A stretch of DNA of 64,000 nt, taken from CAVVKW01 sp963761705. Its GTDB lineage: Bacteria; Verrucomicrobiota; Verrucomicrobiia; Chthoniobacterales; JAATET01. This document shows positions 30,979 through 40,527 of this stretch, one piece after another. The stretch is taken from positions 1,302,001 to 1,366,000 of the forward strand of contig CAVXHK010000001.1 in NCBI GenBank assembly GCA_963761705.1. Direction: 5' to 3'. Both the position numbers and the translations under genes were made by a program. Below the pieces are notes generated by a model. That model worked only from the letters and a program-made list of their open reading frames with translations. It had not been told where the DNA came from and made no database searches. Numbering within the stretch: position 1 is the stretch's first letter; every line of letters starts with the position of its first letter.

Positions 30979-32087
30979 ATGCGTTGGGTGCGGCAGTGCT
31001 TGGCTCCGAAGGCTTCGGCGAGATCGCGAGTGATCCGGTTGTCCTCGAGGATCCAGGCCAGCTCGATGGTCTGGAGGGCGGGGAAGTCGCGGCGGCGCTC
31101 CTGAATCGTGCGCAGCATGAGCGGATTGATTGGGTGCTGGCGAAACTCCGGCAGCGACCCGAGGAGGAGCACGCGGCAGCGGGTGACGCGGTGACGACCG
31201 GCGAGGAGTCGAAGTGCGCCGAGTGGACCGAGTCGTCCGTTGAGCTTGTGAAGGACCTCCGCCGGGTCCGGGACCGCGAGGAAGATCGCGGCGGGCTCGC
31301 CGAAGACGGTCACAACGTAGCCGAGCCGCTCGTCGAAATACGGACCCAGCTCACGCGCGGCCCGAACCAGGTCGGCGGGCAGAATGGGGAAGGCTCCCCA
31401 ATTATCGTCCCATGACGCTGAGAAAACGCGGGCGAGCAATTCCGCCTCGCGCTCGAGGCACGAGCGATCGAGCTGGCGGATCGCAACGGCGCTGCGTTTC
31501 ACGTCCGCAAAGGTGCCCTCGTATTGAAATAAGGCCCGCTCCAGCGCGTCAAAGGTGAGGTGGTAGGTCAGAAGATCGCGGGCCTTGCGGTAGCCAGCGG
31601 ACGTGAGGAGGTCGGCGTAGTGCGGCGGTGTGTAGCCGCTGAGTAACGACGGGCGGACGTTGGTGCCGAGGATCGTGATGCCCGCGGCGTCGTTGAGCGT
31701 GAAGCTGGTCGGGCCGCGGGCGACGGTGAGGCCGCGCTCGCGCAGCCAGCGCTCCGCCTCGGCGAGCAGGGCGTGGGCGACGCCGGGATCGTCGAGCGAT
31801 TCGAAAAATCCGAAAAATCCAACGCCGTCCTGGTGGCGCGTGAGGTGGCGCTCGTTGCGGATGGCGGCGATGCGTCCGACGATCTCGCCGTCGCGGCGGG
31901 CGAGAAAAAACTCGGCGGTCGACCCGAAGCCGTCGGTGAAAAATGGTCCGCGCCGGGGGTCGATTTCGCGTCTCTGGTGCGACAAGGTCGGCGGCACCCA
32001 TTGCGGGAAGTCGCGGTAGACGCGCCACGGAAATCGGAGAAATGCCCGGCGGTCCCGGTGGGTGCGAACGGGCGAGACGGTGAGCAT
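30957..32087 (-). CDS. GNAT-like N-acetyltransferase family protein
   Basis: A 376-residue soluble protein with two regions: an N-terminal GNAT-type fold (EFFLARRDGEIVGRIAAIRNERHL with the beta-bulge strand typical of the acetyl-CoA site) and a C-terminal half with RVLLLGSLPEFRQHPINPLMLRTIQERRRDFPALQTIELAWILEDN, seen in a widespread family of unknown acyltransferases whose N-terminus reads FPWRVYRDFPQWVPP. The substrate is unknown. It lies on the opposite strand inside the PKS neighbourhood, divergent from the Trp-repeat protein with a 48-base shared promoter gap. Confidence 0.75.
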   Translation of the reverse strand: MLTVSPVRTHRDRRAFLRFPWRVYRDFPQWVPPTLSHQRREIDPRRGPFFTDGFGSTAEFFLARRDGEIVGRIAAIRNERHLTRHQDGVGFFGFFESLDDPGVAHALLAEAERWLRERGLTVARGPTSFTLNDAAGITILGTNVRPSLLSGYTPPHYADLLTSAGYRKARDLLTYHLTFDALERALFQYEGTFADVKRSAVAIRQLDRSCLEREAELLARVFSASWDDNWGAFPILPADLVRAARELGPYFDERLGYVVTVFGEPAAIFLAVPDPAEVLHKLNGRLGPLGALRLLAGRHRVTRCRVLLLGSLPEFRQHPINPLMLRTIQERRRDFPALQTIELAWILEDNRITRDLAEAFGAKHCRTQRIYDKFLD

Positions 32088-32135
32088 GCTTGGAAGGGAA
32101 GTTGACGCTGGAAGTCACTGTGTTTCGATGGGCGC

Positions 32136-33410
32136 GTGTCTGCGCGCAATCAATTATGGACGGGGATTTTGATCGGCACATCGCTTGGCATCGGGGTGAC
32201 GACGCTGGTTTACCAGTCCCGCCCGAACCCGCTGGCTCCGTCTGTCGAGTCGGCGTCGCCAGAAGCGGTTGCGACCACTCTCCCGGTCGCCGGATCCGCG
32301 GAGGAGCCACTCAAACCAGTGCTTTCAAGCGTCGATCCGACCGACCAGCGGTTGTCGTTTCGGGAGTTGCGGCGTGAGGCCGGGCGGTTGGCTTTGAGCG
32401 ATCCCGAGGCGGCGCTGCGGGTGGCGATGGCGATACCCGGAACGGACAATCGCGAGGCATTTTTCGGCGAGGTCCTGCGCACTTGGGGAGAGACGGATGG
32501 ACCGGGCGCGACGGCGTGGACAGCGGCAAATCTCGCGGGTGAGCAGCGCGGCGACGCCTTCTATTACATCGCCGACGGCTGGGCTGAATCCGAACCTCAA
32601 GCCGCGGCGGAGTGGTTCGCGCAGAACACGAGCGGCGTTGTGCTCGACGACGCGGCGTGGGAGATCCTCGAATCGTGGGGCCGCCAGGATCCCGAAGCGG
32701 CCGTCCGCTGGACTGAGACGCTCGACCCCTACGTGAAGCAGACCGCGATGCAGGGATTGGCCGAGGGCTGGGCAGCGGTGAGACCGGTCGCGGCGAAGGA
32801 GGCCGGCTTGCGGATGCTCGCGGCGGGCGAGCCGCACGCCGGGGAGTTTTTACAATCGGTTGCCTCGCAGTGGGGTGGTGCCGATCCGTTCGCCGCCGCT
32901 GATTGGGGCGTGACGCTGCCGGACGAACGTCTCCGCTCGGTGATCCTTGAAGAGGTCACCGACGTCTGGTCGCGGACCGACCCGCGTGCTGCAGCGACGT
33001 GGGTTGAGACCGTCGCCGATCCGGGCAGTCGACGCTTCGCCGAGGCCGGACTCGCGGCGGGATGGGGCGAGCACGATCCGGGTGCGGCGGTGGATTGGGC
33101 GTTGGAGAAGGGCACTGGCGGCGCGGAGGTCGGACCGATCGTGAGCGATTGGGTTGAGATCGATCCGCGGGGAGCGACGCGCTGGATCGAGGAAAAGCCG
33201 CCGGGTCCGGGACGAGATGCCGCGCTCGAGGCCTTCACCGGCGCGATTATCGCCGATGAACCCCAGGCCGCCGTCGCGTGGGCCAAACAGATCGACGACC
33301 CCGCCCGCCGCCGGGCGCAGCTTGAGACGCTCACGGCGCGCTGGATTCAAGCGGACGGCGCAACGGCTGTCGAAGCGCTCCGCGAAATGAACCTGACTCC
33401 CGCCAATTGA
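32136..33410 (+). CDS. Membrane-anchored Trp-rich helical-repeat protein
   Basis: A 424-residue protein with a GTG start, an N-terminal hydrophobic segment (LWTGILIGTSLGIGVTTLVY) and then about ten to eleven degenerate repeats built around W-x(5-8)-DP-x-AAAxW, e.g. WGRQDPEAAVRWTETLD, WSRTDPRAAATWVETVAD, WGEHDPGAAVDWALEK. Such alternating Trp/Asp-Pro helices are found in proteins common in Verrucomicrobiota and Planctomycetota and are probably scaffolds. The last codons overlap the PKS start as TTGA, so PKS translation is coupled to this gene. A role as a membrane scaffold for the PKS is a guess. Confidence 0.75.
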   Translation: MSARNQLWTGILIGTSLGIGVTTLVYQSRPNPLAPSVESASPEAVATTLPVAGSAEEPLKPVLSSVDPTDQRLSFRELRREAGRLALSDPEAALRVAMAIPGTDNREAFFGEVLRTWGETDGPGATAWTAANLAGEQRGDAFYYIADGWAESEPQAAAEWFAQNTSGVVLDDAAWEILESWGRQDPEAAVRWTETLDPYVKQTAMQGLAEGWAAVRPVAAKEAGLRMLAAGEPHAGEFLQSVASQWGGADPFAAADWGVTLPDERLRSVILEEVTDVWSRTDPRAAATWVETVADPGSRRFAEAGLAAGWGEHDPGAAVDWALEKGTGGAEVGPIVSDWVEIDPRGATRWIEEKPPGPGRDAALEAFTGAIIADEPQAAVAWAKQIDDPARRRAQLETLTARWIQADGATAVEALREMNLTPAN

Positions 33411-36400
33411 GTTCGCCCGCCGAGCCGCTGGCCATCGTCGGTATCTCGTGTCGGCTGCCCGGCGGGGTGGTCGACGCGGAGTCGTTCTGGGAGCTGCTGA
33501 GTGCGGGTCGCTCGGGAGTGACGGAAGTCCCGCCGGACCGCTGGAGTGCGGCGCGGTACCACTCGGCGGACGTCGCCGCGAGGGGGAAAATGGTGACACG
33601 CTGGGGAGGATTCGTGGATCAACTCGCGGAGTTCGATGCGGAATTTTTCGGCATCACGCCGCGCGAGGCTGCGCGGATGGACCCGCAGCAGCGTTGGTTG
33701 CTCGAGCTGGCCTGGGAGGCGCTCGAGGACGGCCTGGTTCCTCCCGCCACGTTGAGTGACTCGACGACGGGCGTGTTCGTTGGGCTGTCGAACAGCGACT
33801 ACGGGCAGATCCAGCAGAAATTCGTGGAGCGGATCGACGGTTACACAAACAGCGGGAACTCGTTGAGCATCGCGGCGAACCGCATCTCGTATCAGTTCGA
33901 CCTGCGCGGCCCGTCTGTCGCCGTCGACACCGCGTGTTCGTCGGGTCTCGTCGCCGTGAGTATGGCGTGCCAGCAGATCTGGTCGGGCGCGTGCGAGGCC
34001 GCGCTGGTTGGCGCGGCGAGCGTGATCATTCTGCCCGATGGATCACTTGGTTTCAGCAAGGCTTCGATGCTGTCGCCTACGGGCCGGTGCGCCGCGTTCG
34101 ACGCCCGCGCAGACGGTTACGTGCGGAGCGAGGGCGCGGGAATGATCTTCCTCAAACCCCTGGCGCGCGCCCTGGCGGACGGCAATCCCGTGCGAGCGGT
34201 GATCCGCTCGTGCGTGGTGAATCAGGACGGACGGACGTCGTCCATGACCGTGCCGCGACTCGATTCGCAACGCGAATTGGTTGAGGCCGCGCTCGCTGCA
34301 GCCGGCGTCGCGTCGGATCGCGTCGGCTACGTCGAGGCGCATGGCACCGGCACGCCGGTCGGCGATCCCATTGAGGCGCGGGCGCTCGGCGCGGCGCTTT
34401 CGCCGGGCCGGGCGCCCGACGCGCCGTGTCTCATCGGCTCGGCGAAGTCGAATCTTGGCCACCTCGAGACCGCCGCCGGCCTCGCGGGCATCATCAAGGC
34501 GGCGCTCGTCCTCGAGCATCGGCGGGTCCCGCCGAGCCTCCATTTTTCGATCCCGAACCCGCACATTCCCTTCGACGAGTTGCGGCTCCGGGTCGCGACG
34601 GAGATGACCGATCTGCCGGTCGGTGAAGACGGTCGGGCCTTTGTCGCGGTGAATTCCTTTGGCTTCGGCGGGACGAACGCCCACGCGCTGCTCGAGGCGG
34701 CGCCCCCGTTCGAGCCACCCCCATCGGTCGAGATCGTGCGACCGCTTCTCGTCCCGGTCTCGGCGAGATCTCCGGCGGCGCTCGCCGAGCAGGAGATTTG
34801 GCTGCGCGATCGCATCGCCGAGTCGCCGGGCGAGGTCGCCGTCGCCGCCGCCACCGGGCGCGACCACCTCGAGCACCGGTCGGTTCTCGGAGGGGACGGC
34901 GAGGGCAAGATCGCCACCGGGCGAGCGGCGGTCGGAGCTGACGCGCGACCGGTCTTTGTTTTCACCGGTCAGGGCGTGCAGTGGTGTGCGATGGGGCAGG
35001 GCTTGCTGGAGCGCGAACCGGTTTTTCGCGAAGCGGTGCTGGAAATCGACGTTCGTTTGCAAGGAATCTCGCTGCTCGACGAGTTGAGGAAGGCCGAGGC
35101 AGCGTCGCGGATCCACGACACTGAGGTCGCGCAACCCGCTCTATTCGCCGTGCAGGTTGGCCTCGTAGCGTTGTGGGCATCTTGGGGCGTGCGGCCCGCC
35201 GCGGTCGTCGGACACAGTGTCGGCGAGGTGGCCGCCGCGCACGCCGTCGGGATCCTCTCGCTCGACGATGCCGTGGCTCTTGTCCGCCACCGGAGTCGAT
35301 TGCAGGGGACGACCGGCGGTCGGGGGCGGATGGTGGTCGTGGGGCTGTCCGAGGAGCAGGCCCACGCGCGCCTCGTCGAAGGCGTGGAGATCGCCGCGAT
35401 CAACGGGCCAAGCTTGATCACGCTGGCGGGCGACACGCGACCGCTCGAAGCGGTCGTTGGCGGGGTCGAGACCGACGGAATTTTTGTCCGTTGGCTCCCG
35501 ATCGATTACGCTTTTCACACCCACCAGATGGACCCGATCGCGGACGAATTGCGGGTCGCGCTGCGTGATCTCGAGCCCCGTGATGCCTCCGTTCCGTTCG
35601 TCTCGACGGTCGATGGGCGCGAGTTGCCGGGCGCCGCGCTCGACGCCGAATACTGGTGGCGGAACGTCCGCGAGCCGGTGCGGTTCGGTGCCGTCATCGA
35701 AGCGCTGGTCGCAGAGGGACGGCGAACGTTTCTCGAGATCGGTCCGCACCCGGCGCTCGCTTCGGCGATCCGCGAGGGCTGCGCGGCTCGGGGCGTGAGC
35801 GGGCACATTCTGCATTCGCTGCGGCGTGAGACCGACGATTCGACCGAGCTGGCGCGGAATCTCGCCGGGCTGCACGTTGTTGGCGCGGACGTCGACTGGC
35901 GGGCCTATCTGCCGAAGGTTGCCGGGCCGCGGGTTCGGCTGCCGCTCTACGCGTGGCAGCGCAAGTCGTTTTGGCAGGAAGCCCCGGAGGCGCGGCGGCA
36001 GCGGGTCGGGGACTTGGTTCATCCGTTGCTCGGAATACCGGTGGCCGGGCCGGCGGCGCGGTGGGAGTTTTTGCTCGATCCGCGGAGCTTTCCCTACCTG
36101 AGCGATCATCAATTCTGGCAGCGGATCGTCTTCCCCGCGGCGGGGCACATCGAGATCGGGTTGGCCGTCGGTCGGGCGCAATTTCCCGACGTGGTTTTCG
36201 CATTGGAGGAGATCGAGATCCGGCGCGTCCTTTTCGTCTCGACCGGATACCCGCCGACGATTCGGGTGGAATTTGACGCCGACGATCGCCGCTACCGCGT
36301 CTTCGGCAAACGGATCGACGACGAGACGTGGACGCTTCACGCCACGGGCCGGGTGGTCCCGCAACCCGCGACGCCGCGCCCGCCGGTGGCGCTCGGCCCG

Positions 36401-39400
36401 ATCCGTAACTCTCTGCCGAAACACTCGGCGCACTGGGATTGTTACGAGCGGTTTCGGGGCGATGGGTATGACTTTGGTCCGGCTTTTCAACGGATCGAGC
36501 AGGTCTGGCACGGGCCGAATGAATCCCTGGCCGAAGTCATCGCTCGCCCCACTTTGGTGTCGGACGGATATCACTTCCATCCGGTGCTCATTGACTCGGG
36601 CTTTCAAGCGTTGCTTGCCGCCGCCGGGGGGGGCGCCGACCCGGATCGGGGGGGGCATTTTTTGCCCGCTGTGATCGGACGATTCGAATTCGATGCCGCC
36701 GAGCCGCCGCGGCGATTCTGGATTCACGCCCGGATCACCGCGACGGCGAAGGAGCGGATGAGCGGTGAGTTGCAATTCCTCGATGGCGAGGGGATGCCGT
36801 TCGGCCGCATCGTCGGAATCGAATTGAACTGGGTGCGCGGTCAATCGGAGTCGGCGACCGCCGGCGATTGTTTCTACTCGTTGGAATGGGAGGATGCCCC
36901 CGAGTTGGTTGAAGTGGCGGAGAGGCCGCGGGTGCGGCTGGTCGACGATCGCGGTGGCGTGGCCGAGCGGCTCGCCGCGGAGCTGGGGGCGCGCGGAGTC
37001 GTCGTGACGCGGGGCGCGATCGGCGAGCCCGACGACGACACGGTGATCGTCGACCTGTCGGCGCTGGATCATCCGGCGGACGCCGCACTGGACGCGACCC
37101 GTCTCGGGGAGGCGCAGGCAACGGGTGTCAACGGGCTGCTCAACGTCGCGCGGACGCTGCAAAGCCGAGAGATGACCGGGCGCGTCTGGTGCGTCGCCGG
37201 GTGCTCGGCGGCGGGGGTCGCGCGGCTCGCGTCCGCGCCAGTGATCGGATTCTTGCGGGTAGCGGCGAACGAATTGCCCAGCGTCGCGTGGACCCTCGCG
37301 CTGCTGGAATCGACGGACGACCTCCCGGCGCTCGCGGATCGGATCCTGGCGGGCGGCGGGGAGAGCGAGGTTGCGTTTTTTTGCGGACGGACGCACGTGC
37401 GGCGGCTGCGACGCGTTCGCGAGACCGACCTACTGCGGCGGACGCGTAGCGCCGATAAGTTGGTGCCCTTTCGACTTGAGAACGAGCGGCCCGGCACGCT
37501 CGAGCGGCTCGTCGTGAACGAGACCGCCCGGTGCGAACTGGCCCCGGACGAAGTCGAAGTCCGGGTCCAAGCGGCCGGCATCAATTTCCGAGATCTGATG
37601 AAGTTGCTCGGTGTCTACCCCGGTGAGTGGGGTGAAAACGAACGGCTGGGCGATGACTTTGCCGGGGTCGTGCTCGGCGTCGGTGTTGGCGTGACCGATC
37701 TCCGCGCGGGAGACGAGGTGGTGGGGATGGCGGAGAAGTGCTTTCAGTCGCACGTCGTCGCGAATCGTGGGTTGGTCTTTCGCAAGCCGGCGGCGCTCTC
37801 CTTCGCGGAGGCGGCTTCGTTGCCGACTGTCTTCCTGACTGCGCACCACGCGCTGGTGGAGGTCGGGAGGCTGCGGGCGGGTGAGTCGATTCTCATTCAC
37901 GCGGCGGCGGGCGGGGTCGGGTTGGCGGCGATTCAGGTCGCGCGCCGGTTGGGACTCGAGATTTTCGCGACTGCGGGGTCGCCGGAGAAGCGGAAGTTGC
38001 TGCGCGGACTCGGGATCGCGCACGTGTTGGATTCGCGATCTTTGGCGTTCGCGGAGGAGATCCCGCGAATCACGGGCGGGCGTGGCGTCGACGCGGTGCT
38101 CAATTCGTTGTCGGGCGAATTCATCCCGAAAAGTCTGTCCGTCCTCGCGCCGTTCGGGCGGTTTCTGGAGATCGGGAAGGTCGACATTTTTGCGAGGCGG
38201 ATGCTTGGCCTCCACGCGCTGCGGAACAACGCGACCTACGCGGTGATCGACGTCGGCCAACTCCTCGCCGAGCGGCCCGAAGGCGCGGGTGGGTTGATCG
38301 AAGAGCTGGGCCGTGCGTTCACCGACGGCGTCTACCGGCCCAATCCGGTGCGGGTTTTCCCGGTGGGCGACGCGGCGGAGGCCTTCCGCGAGATGTCGCG
38401 CGGCGGGCACGTCGGCAAGCTGGTTCTGGATTTTTCGCCGGAGGATCTTGTGGTCGGGAGGACGAATGACTTCGGGCGATCGGGTGCGATCCTCATCTCC
38501 GGCGGCGCTCGGGGCATGGGCTTTGAGGTCGCGAAATGGCTGGCGCAAAACGGCGCGCGCAACCTCGCGCTCCTGAGCCGAAGCGGTCCGGGTGACGACG
38601 CGGTGCGGGCAGGCATCGAAGGGATGCAGGCCGAGGGCGTGGGGGTCGCCGACCTGCGCGTGGACGTGACCGACGCCAACGCGGTCGCGGAAGCCGTCCG
38701 CGAGGTCGAAGCGACGATGGGTCCGATCGTCGGCGTCGTCCACGCGGCGATGGCGCTCGACGATCGATTTATCGCGGACTTCGATGAGGCGTCCTTCTCG
38801 TCGGCGCTCGATCCGAAGATGCTCGGGGCTTGGAATCTGCACGCCGCCACGTCGCACCGGGAGCTGGAGTTTTTCGTGGGATTCTCGTCGTTCTCGGCCG
38901 TGGTGGGTTCGATCCGGCAGGCAAATTACGCGGCGGGTAACGCATTCCTCGACGAGCTCGCGCGCCACCGCCGCTCGCTTGGCCTGGCGGCACTCTCGGT
39001 CAATTGGGGGGCAATCGTCGGAGCGGGCTTCGTGCAGCGAAACGAAAAGACGCGCACCTACCTTGAGTCCATCGGCATCGAGCCGTTCTCAGTCGATGAG
39101 GCGATGAATCTGCTCGAACGATTGCTCACGAGGGACGTTGCGGGCATCACGGCGGCACGAGTGGATTGGGCGTCGTTGCTGCGGCTGCTGCCGGGGTTGG
39201 GTCGCAGGAATCTCTACTCGCCGGTGACGGAAGTGATCGGCCGCGGCGGCGCTGGCGGCTCGATGCGGGCGCTCATTTTGGCCGTCCCGGCGGATCAGCA
39301 GCGGAGGCTGATTGAGGACCTCATCGCCCGGGAAGTCGCGGCGGTCTTCGGCGCGGACGGAAGCTCGCTGGATCGGGAGACGCCGGTCAGCCAGCTCGGG

Positions 39401-39562
39401 TTGGACTCGATCATGGCCATCGAACTTCTCAACCGGATCGAGGGCGAGCTGGGAATCGCTTTTCCCATGGGGAGCGTGCTCAACGGCCCGTCGATCCAGC
39501 AACTCGCCGGGCCGGTGCTCGCGGCCCTGCGCGACTCGGAGCAGCCCGAGGTCGAGGGATGA
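33407..39562 (+). CDS. Highly reducing type I polyketide synthase (KS-AT-DH-ER-KR-ACP)
   Basis: A 2051-residue megasynthase. KS (about 5-430) has active Cys177 (VDTACSSG) and His312 (EAHGTGT) and His352 (NLGH). AT (about 510-810) has Ser604 in GHSVGE and a YAFH substrate motif, suggesting malonyl units. DH (about 870-1140) has His901 and the DSGFQ Asp1063, but the Gly of HxxxGxxxxP is Gln905. A linker or pseudo-reductase region comes next, then ER (about 1360-1675, NADPH loop HAAAGGVGLAA) and KR (about 1690-1900) with GGARGMG, Ser1828, Tyr1841 and Asn1845. The ACP near the C-terminus has Ser2001 in LGLDSIM. No thioesterase or methyltransferase. Order and size match mycocerosic-acid-synthase-like iterative enzymes. 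TTG start, coupled to the upstream gene. Confidence 0.95.
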   Translation: MSSPAEPLAIVGISCRLPGGVVDAESFWELLSAGRSGVTEVPPDRWSAARYHSADVAARGKMVTRWGGFVDQLAEFDAEFFGITPREAARMDPQQRWLLELAWEALEDGLVPPATLSDSTTGVFVGLSNSDYGQIQQKFVERIDGYTNSGNSLSIAANRISYQFDLRGPSVAVDTACSSGLVAVSMACQQIWSGACEAALVGAASVIILPDGSLGFSKASMLSPTGRCAAFDARADGYVRSEGAGMIFLKPLARALADGNPVRAVIRSCVVNQDGRTSSMTVPRLDSQRELVEAALAAAGVASDRVGYVEAHGTGTPVGDPIEARALGAALSPGRAPDAPCLIGSAKSNLGHLETAAGLAGIIKAALVLEHRRVPPSLHFSIPNPHIPFDELRLRVATEMTDLPVGEDGRAFVAVNSFGFGGTNAHALLEAAPPFEPPPSVEIVRPLLVPVSARSPAALAEQEIWLRDRIAESPGEVAVAAATGRDHLEHRSVLGGDGEGKIATGRAAVGADARPVFVFTGQGVQWCAMGQGLLEREPVFREAVLEIDVRLQGISLLDELRKAEAASRIHDTEVAQPALFAVQVGLVALWASWGVRPAAVVGHSVGEVAAAHAVGILSLDDAVALVRHRSRLQGTTGGRGRMVVVGLSEEQAHARLVEGVEIAAINGPSLITLAGDTRPLEAVVGGVETDGIFVRWLPIDYAFHTHQMDPIADELRVALRDLEPRDASVPFVSTVDGRELPGAALDAEYWWRNVREPVRFGAVIEALVAEGRRTFLEIGPHPALASAIREGCAARGVSGHILHSLRRETDDSTELARNLAGLHVVGADVDWRAYLPKVAGPRVRLPLYAWQRKSFWQEAPEARRQRVGDLVHPLLGIPVAGPAARWEFLLDPRSFPYLSDHQFWQRIVFPAAGHIEIGLAVGRAQFPDVVFALEEIEIRRVLFVSTGYPPTIRVEFDADDRRYRVFGKRIDDETWTLHATGRVVPQPATPRPPVALGPIRNSLPKHSAHWDCYERFRGDGYDFGPAFQRIEQVWHGPNESLAEVIARPTLVSDGYHFHPVLIDSGFQALLAAAGGGADPDRGGHFLPAVIGRFEFDAAEPPRRFWIHARITATAKERMSGELQFLDGEGMPFGRIVGIELNWVRGQSESATAGDCFYSLEWEDAPELVEVAERPRVRLVDDRGGVAERLAAELGARGVVVTRGAIGEPDDDTVIVDLSALDHPADAALDATRLGEAQATGVNGLLNVARTLQSREMTGRVWCVAGCSAAGVARLASAPVIGFLRVAANELPSVAWTLALLESTDDLPALADRILAGGGESEVAFFCGRTHVRRLRRVRETDLLRRTRSADKLVPFRLENERPGTLERLVVNETARCELAPDEVEVRVQAAGINFRDLMKLLGVYPGEWGENERLGDDFAGVVLGVGVGVTDLRAGDEVVGMAEKCFQSHVVANRGLVFRKPAALSFAEAASLPTVFLTAHHALVEVGRLRAGESILIHAAAGGVGLAAIQVARRLGLEIFATAGSPEKRKLLRGLGIAHVLDSRSLAFAEEIPRITGGRGVDAVLNSLSGEFIPKSLSVLAPFGRFLEIGKVDIFARRMLGLHALRNNATYAVIDVGQLLAERPEGAGGLIEELGRAFTDGVYRPNPVRVFPVGDAAEAFREMSRGGHVGKLVLDFSPEDLVVGRTNDFGRSGAILISGGARGMGFEVAKWLAQNGARNLALLSRSGPGDDAVRAGIEGMQAEGVGVADLRVDVTDANAVAEAVREVEATMGPIVGVVHAAMALDDRFIADFDEASFSSALDPKMLGAWNLHAATSHRELEFFVGFSSFSAVVGSIRQANYAAGNAFLDELARHRRSLGLAALSVNWGAIVGAGFVQRNEKTRTYLESIGIEPFSVDEAMNLLERLLTRDVAGITAARVDWASLLRLLPGLGRRNLYSPVTEVIGRGGAGGSMRALILAVPADQQRRLIEDLIAREVAAVFGADGSSLDRETPVSQLGLDSIMAIELLNRIEGELGIAFPMGSVLNGPSIQQLAGPVLAALRDSEQPEVEG

Positions 39563-40527
39563 TGTCGACCACGCTCGTCACCGGAGCGACTGGGCTGCTC
39601 GGCAACAACGTCGTCCGCGCCCTCCTCGGGCGCGGAGCATCCGTGCGCGTTCTGGTGCGCGATCGTGCCGACCCGCGTCCGCTCGCCGGACTGGACGTCG
39701 AGGTCCGCCGGGGTGACGTGCGGGATGCGGCGGCGGTGGAGGCGGCGTGTCGGGGTGCGGAGGTCGTGGTCCACGCGGCGGCGAAGGTCGGGATCGGTAG
39801 CGTCGGATTGGCGAGCTATCGCGAGGTCAACGTGGGAGGAACGGAGAACGTCCGTCGCGCCGTCATGCGGCACGGGAGTCGCCTCATTCACGTGTCGACG
39901 TCGGACACCGTCGCGAGCTCCGCGCACGGCGAACCGGCGGACGAGACCGCGTCGTTCGACGCGACGCACACCACGGCCTACAGCGTGAGTAAATGGGAAG
40001 CGGAGGCCTTGGCCGCAGATGCGGTGATCGTGAACCCGGGATTCTTGCTGGGACCGTGGGATTGGAAACCGTCCTCCGGGCGGATGCTACTGGCGATCTC
40101 CCGCGGCCAGGGATTGCTCGCGCCGCGCGGCCACGGAAGCTTTGTCGATGCGCGGGACGTGGCGGCGGCGATCCTCGCCGCGGCGGAGCGAGGGCGGGCG
40201 GGGCAACGTTATTTGTTGACGGGCGAACGACTTGCCTGGGTGGACGCGTGGAGTTTGTTTGCGGATGTGACCGGCGGTCGCGCGCCTCGGGGCCGGGTCT
40301 GGCCGCTGGCCGCGTGGATCGGCGGTCGGTCGGGCGACCTCATCGCGAAATTCACCGGGCGGGAGCCGGATGTGAATTCCGCCGCGTTGCGGTCGGCTCT
40401 CCGTCCGTCACGATTTTCGAGTCGCCTCGCCGAGGAGGAGCTGGGATTCCGTCGCCGCCCGTTGCGGGAGACGGTGGTGGACGCGTGGGCGTGGTTCGAG
40501 GCGCGGGCGAAAAATCAGCGCCAGTAG
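39559..40527 (+). CDS. Extended short-chain dehydrogenase (NAD-dependent epimerase/reductase)
   Basis: A 322-residue Rossmann protein of the extended SDR/epimerase family. The nucleotide site is TTLVTGATGLLGNNVVRALL, the active site has Tyr and Lys in AYSVSKWEAE and an upstream Ser in HVSTSDT. It is closest in style to dihydroflavonol-4-reductase-like and HpnA-type members, which reduce carbonyls or epimerise sugars. Its ATG overlaps the PKS stop (ATGA), so it is almost certainly a tailoring enzyme of the same product, perhaps reducing a keto group or taking part in release, since the PKS has no thioesterase. Convergent 13-base overlap with the next minus-strand gene. Confidence 0.88.
   Translation: MMSTTLVTGATGLLGNNVVRALLGRGASVRVLVRDRADPRPLAGLDVEVRRGDVRDAAAVEAACRGAEVVVHAAAKVGIGSVGLASYREVNVGGTENVRRAVMRHGSRLIHVSTSDTVASSAHGEPADETASFDATHTTAYSVSKWEAEALAADAVIVNPGFLLGPWDWKPSSGRMLLAISRGQGLLAPRGHGSFVDARDVAAAILAAAERGRAGQRYLLTGERLAWVDAWSLFADVTGGRAPRGRVWPLAAWIGGRSGDLIAKFTGREPDVNSAALRSALRPSRFSSRLAEEELGFRRRPLRETVVDAWAWFEARAKNQRQ

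Noticed and set aside
35141..37396. 751-codon minus-strand frame inside the PKS
   Set aside because: Antisense of confirmed AT and DH domains; composition is typical of a GC-driven shadow.
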